Positions 63,233 through 64,000 of a DNA stretch of 64,000 nucleotides are shown one piece after another. Source of the DNA: Peteryoungia desertarenae. Its GTDB lineage: Bacteria > Pseudomonadota > Alphaproteobacteria > Rhizobiales > Rhizobiaceae. The DNA is taken from the NCBI RefSeq assembly GCF_005860795.2, contig NZ_CP058350.1, positions 2,510,501 through 2,574,500 on the forward strand, written 5' to 3'. A program made the translations under genes and the position numbers. Positions within the stretch are counted from its first letter, which is position 1. Every line of letters begins with the position of its first letter. The notes beneath the pieces were generated by a model that was not told the DNA's origin, did not search any database, and saw only the letters and a list, made by a program, of their open reading frames with translations.

Positions 63233-63272
63233 CAGAAAGACCCGCAGCACATGGTGTGCGCGGGTCTTTCTG
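63233..63272. terminator. Hairpin between convergent nlpD-like and DUF815 genes
   Basis: A 13-bp stem CAGAAAGACCCGC/GCGGGTCTTTCTG with a 14-nt loop, located between two converging stop codons. T runs are short on both sides. Confidence 0.65.
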
Positions 63273-63293
63273 TGTTCTGGCGCCGGGACAGTC

Positions 63294-64000
63294 TCAGTCG
63301 CGGCTCGTCGATATCCGAAAGCGCCCGGCAGCATCCTGAATATACTGCCAGGCCACGCGGCCGGAGCGTCCGCCGCGTGTGGTGGCCCATTCAAGCGCCT
63401 CACGATGCAAGTCTTCCTGTGACAGTGGCAGGTTGAAATGGGTTGCATAACCATCGATCATGGTCAGGTAGTCATCCTGGCTGCACTTGTGGAAGCCGAG
63501 CCAGAGGCCAAAGCGGTCGGAAAGGGAAACCTTTTCCTCAACCGCCTCCGATGGGTTGATCGCCGTTGATTGCTCGTTCTCCATCATGTGGCGCGGCAGA
63601 AGATGGCGACGGTTCGACGTTGCATAGAACAGGACGTTTTCGGGTCGTCCTTCAATGCCGCCGTCGAGCGCCGCCTTCAGCGACTTGTAGGCTGTATCAT
63701 CATGATCGAAGGAGAGGTCGTCGCAGAATACGATCGTCCTGTGACCGCCAGACTTGATGACCTCCAGAAGGGTAGGGAGGGTCGAGATATCCTCTCGGTG
63801 GACTTCCACAAGCTTGAGTGCTCCCTGTCCTGCCTTGTTGATGTCGGCATGCACGGCCTTGACGAGCGAGGATTTGCCCATGCCGCGGGCACCCCACAGC
63901 AGGACATTGTTGGCGGGAAAGCCTTCGGTAAAACGAAGCGTGTTCTCGTGCAGGATATCCCGCACATGATCGACGCCCCGGATAAGAGACAGGGCAACGC
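63294..64000 (-). CDS. DUF815 family AAA-type ATPase, 5' end outside window
   Basis: About 235 C-terminal residues of a P-loop ATPase of DUF815. Walker A is WGARGMGKSSL, Walker B is TIVFCDDLSF, with ATSNRRHLLPRHMMENEQST as the sensor region and SLSDRFGLWLGFHKCSQDDY after it. The frame runs off the window end (upstream residues ALSLIRGVDHVRDIL), so no start codon is claimed. Cellular role is not established. Confidence 0.88.
   Translation of the reverse strand, partial: VALSLIRGVDHVRDILHENTLRFTEGFPANNVLLWGARGMGKSSLVKAVHADINKAGQGALKLVEVHREDISTLPTLLEVIKSGGHRTIVFCDDLSFDHDDTAYKSLKAALDGGIEGRPENVLFYATSNRRHLLPRHMMENEQSTAINPSEAVEEKVSLSDRFGLWLGFHKCSQDDYLTMIDGYATHFNLPLSQEDLHREALEWATTRGGRSGRVAWQYIQDAAGRFRISTSRD

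Noticed and set aside
1..64000. CRISPR arrays, transposases, prophage and rRNA genes
   Set aside because: None seen on either strand; the only dispersed repeats are the two RIME-like elements.

Overview
The window is a chromosomal segment of an alphaproteobacterium of the Rhizobiaceae (Rhizobium/Agrobacterium/Sinorhizobium relatives). The support is the gene set: a B12-dependent ribonucleotide reductase (nrdJ), an ExoR periplasmic regulator, a PopZ/DUF2497 polar organiser, a PhrA-type photolyase, an HlyU-family protein, RIME-like intergenic palindromes, and the alphaproteobacterial order dgt-argS-SPOR-nagZ-scpA-scpB-tatABC-serS-surE-pcm-M23. Most genes are GC-rich. Exceptions are the fadL-like gene near 43 kb and the stretch after tRNA-Leu near 10 kb. 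Both ends of the window cut through genes: nrdJ lacks its 3' part and the DUF815 ATPase lacks its 5' end.

Layout. 0-9.7 kb: nrdJ with a pair of NrdR boxes, a DUF1206 membrane protein, a sugar dehydrogenase-like lipoprotein paired with a DUF2231 membrane protein, gpt, a universal stress protein behind an FNR/FixK-type box, a cinA-like gene, wrbA and a small PilZ protein. 9.7-18.4 kb: tRNA-Leu, an orphan secreted protein, a NitT/TauT-type ABC importer whose operon carries a RIME-like repeat, trkH, ilvA, a membrane-anchored hydrolase and hlyU. 18.5-24.9 kb: a 1066-residue Amt-HAMP-PAS-GGDEF-EAL protein, cpdB and two adjacent PilZ proteins, a small neighbourhood rich in nucleotide signalling. 25-31.8 kb: a divergent lrp/ald pair, DUF1203, a DUF4344 metallopeptidase, and a sulfur operon (cysK-like, alaX, sseA fused to a GNAT domain). 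31.9-33.4 kb: two toxin-antitoxin modules in tandem (yefM-yoeB, phd-vapC) beside another RIME-like repeat. 33.5-42.2 kb: lipoprotein, phrA, tRNA-Asn, tRNA-Cys, a pcm-like gene, popZ and valS. 42.5-46.3 kb: fadL-like gene, exoR, xthA and erpA. 46.5-64 kb: the conserved housekeeping block from dgt to the NlpD-like lipoprotein, then the DUF815 ATPase.

The most unusual items are the ammonium-transporter/c-di-GMP fusion with two PilZ genes nearby, the SseA-GNAT fusion, a 30-bp perfect palindrome three bases from the yefM start codon, a one-base deletion that changes the C-terminus of the second pcm gene, an 18-bp tandem duplication in the exoR signal peptide, and an orphan FbpC-like ATPase between scpB and tatA. 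I saw no prophage, transposase, CRISPR array, rRNA or clear riboswitch. All calls come from reading sequence and remembered family features; nothing was searched against a database.
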